Source: Thalassobacillus devorans MSP14
GTDB taxonomy: Bacteria; Bacillota; Bacilli; Bacillales; Halobacillaceae
Assembly: GCF_000496835.1 (NCBI RefSeq)
Contig: NZ_KI543236.1
Location: 1,468,773-1,532,772, forward strand
Direction of reading: 5' to 3'
DNA length: 64,000 nt
Positions 63,804 to 64,000 of the stretch are shown piece after piece. The notes beneath the pieces are model-generated. The model searched no databases. It was given only the letters and a program-made list of their open reading frames with translations, and was not told the DNA's origin. Every line of letters begins with the position of its first letter. Position 1 is the stretch's first letter. The position numbers and the translations under genes are program-made.

Positions 63804-64000
63804 ATGAAAAAATATGTATGGTCTATTCTGATGCTATTGTTGATAGTTACACTCTTGACAGCTATATTCCAGCCTTTTCAACCTGCCACCGAGAGTGTGA
63901 TCAAATATTTTCCCATTGATGAAACTAAAAAGTTTGTACAGGCAGAAACCCAATTAAAATTTAATTCTGAAACAGATGCCGACGAATACGAAGTAGAATG
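63804..64000 (+). CDS. N-terminal part of an exported or membrane-anchored protein of unknown function (cut by window edge)
   Basis: 65 codons are visible from the ATG at 63804, with GGGGACG six to nine bases upstream. A lysine-plus-hydrophobic start (MKKYVWSILMLLLIVTLLTA) is a signal peptide or membrane anchor without a lipobox cysteine. The rest (FQPATESVIKYFPIDETKKF) gives no family I can name. The open frame runs off the window. Confidence 0.7.
   Translation, partial: MKKYVWSILMLLLIVTLLTAIFQPFQPATESVIKYFPIDETKKFVQAETQLKFNSETDADEYEVE

Noticed and set aside
1-64000. CRISPR arrays, phage genes, restriction or toxin-antitoxin systems, transposase genes
   Set aside because: None was seen. 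Repeats present are long hairpin elements or one 149-bp tandem, not short direct repeats with unique spacers, and all sizeable genes belong to core Bacillaceae families.

Overview
The window reads as a chromosomal segment of a low-GC, endospore-forming Bacillaceae. The gene set and order largely follow the Bacillus subtilis bkd – spo0A – spoIIIA – gcv – comG – yqg region. Several features point to a halophilic or alkaliphilic lineage (Virgibacillus, Oceanobacillus or Halalkalibacterium type): a complete ole/oapA locus, a B12-dependent ribonucleotide reductase, and families of dispersed GC-rich intergenic repeats. The genus assignment is inference. No phage, transposase gene, CRISPR array or restriction system was seen.

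Layout. 1-3.3 kb: start of the branched-chain keto-acid operon (bcd, ptb) behind a textbook sigma-54 promoter, with its activator bkdR upstream and yqzF divergent. 3.7-6.5 kb: a two-gene module of a DUF294 nucleotidyltransferase-like protein and a DEDDh exonuclease. 6.5-9 kb: an aspartokinase and spo0A. 9-10 kb: a non-coding nested inverted repeat. 10-24.2 kb, all minus strand: accB-accC-yqhY, nusB-folD-xseA-xseB-ispA, the OLE RNA gene, oapA, dxs, yqxC, argR, recN, spoIVB. 24.2-29.6 kb: the eight-gene spoIIIA operon behind a sigma-E-like promoter. 29.6-30 kb: a 149-bp tandem repeat. 30-35.7 kb: efp, a Xaa-Pro peptidase, aroQ, yqhR, yqhQ, yqhP, yqhO, mntR. 35.7-39.6 kb: a hairpin-rich element, nrdJ with tandem NrdR boxes, and yqhL. 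39.7-44 kb: gcvT-gcvPA-gcvPB behind a tandem glycine riboswitch. 44-47.3 kb: yqhH-yqhG, yqzE, aroK. 47.4-51.2 kb: comGABCDEFG. 51.3-55 kb: tRNA-Gln, a cysteine-rich HTH regulator, small membrane proteins, a MidA-type methyltransferase, a candidate small RNA and a metallo-beta-lactamase-fold hydrolase. 55-64 kb: fetAB, yqgT, yqgS, yqgQ-glcK, spoVAF, an M42 aminopeptidase and the start of an exported protein.

How the genes work together. The central block joins isoprenoid precursor synthesis (ispA, dxs), fatty-acid initiation (accBC), one-carbon and DNA metabolism (folD, xseAB, recN) and sporulation control (spo0A, spoIVB, spoIIIA). The OLE RNA and its membrane partner OapA are embedded in it, which is the classical ole neighbourhood. 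The gcv genes feed the same one-carbon pool as folD. bkdR, ptb and bcd supply branched-chain fatty-acid primers.

The most notable items are the OLE RNA/OapA locus (17.1-17.7 kb), an apparently unassigned small RNA with its own promoter, a six-cytosine stretch and a perfect terminator palindrome (about 53.78-53.87 kb), the DUF294/exonuclease pair, the paired NrdR boxes, and the repeat elements.
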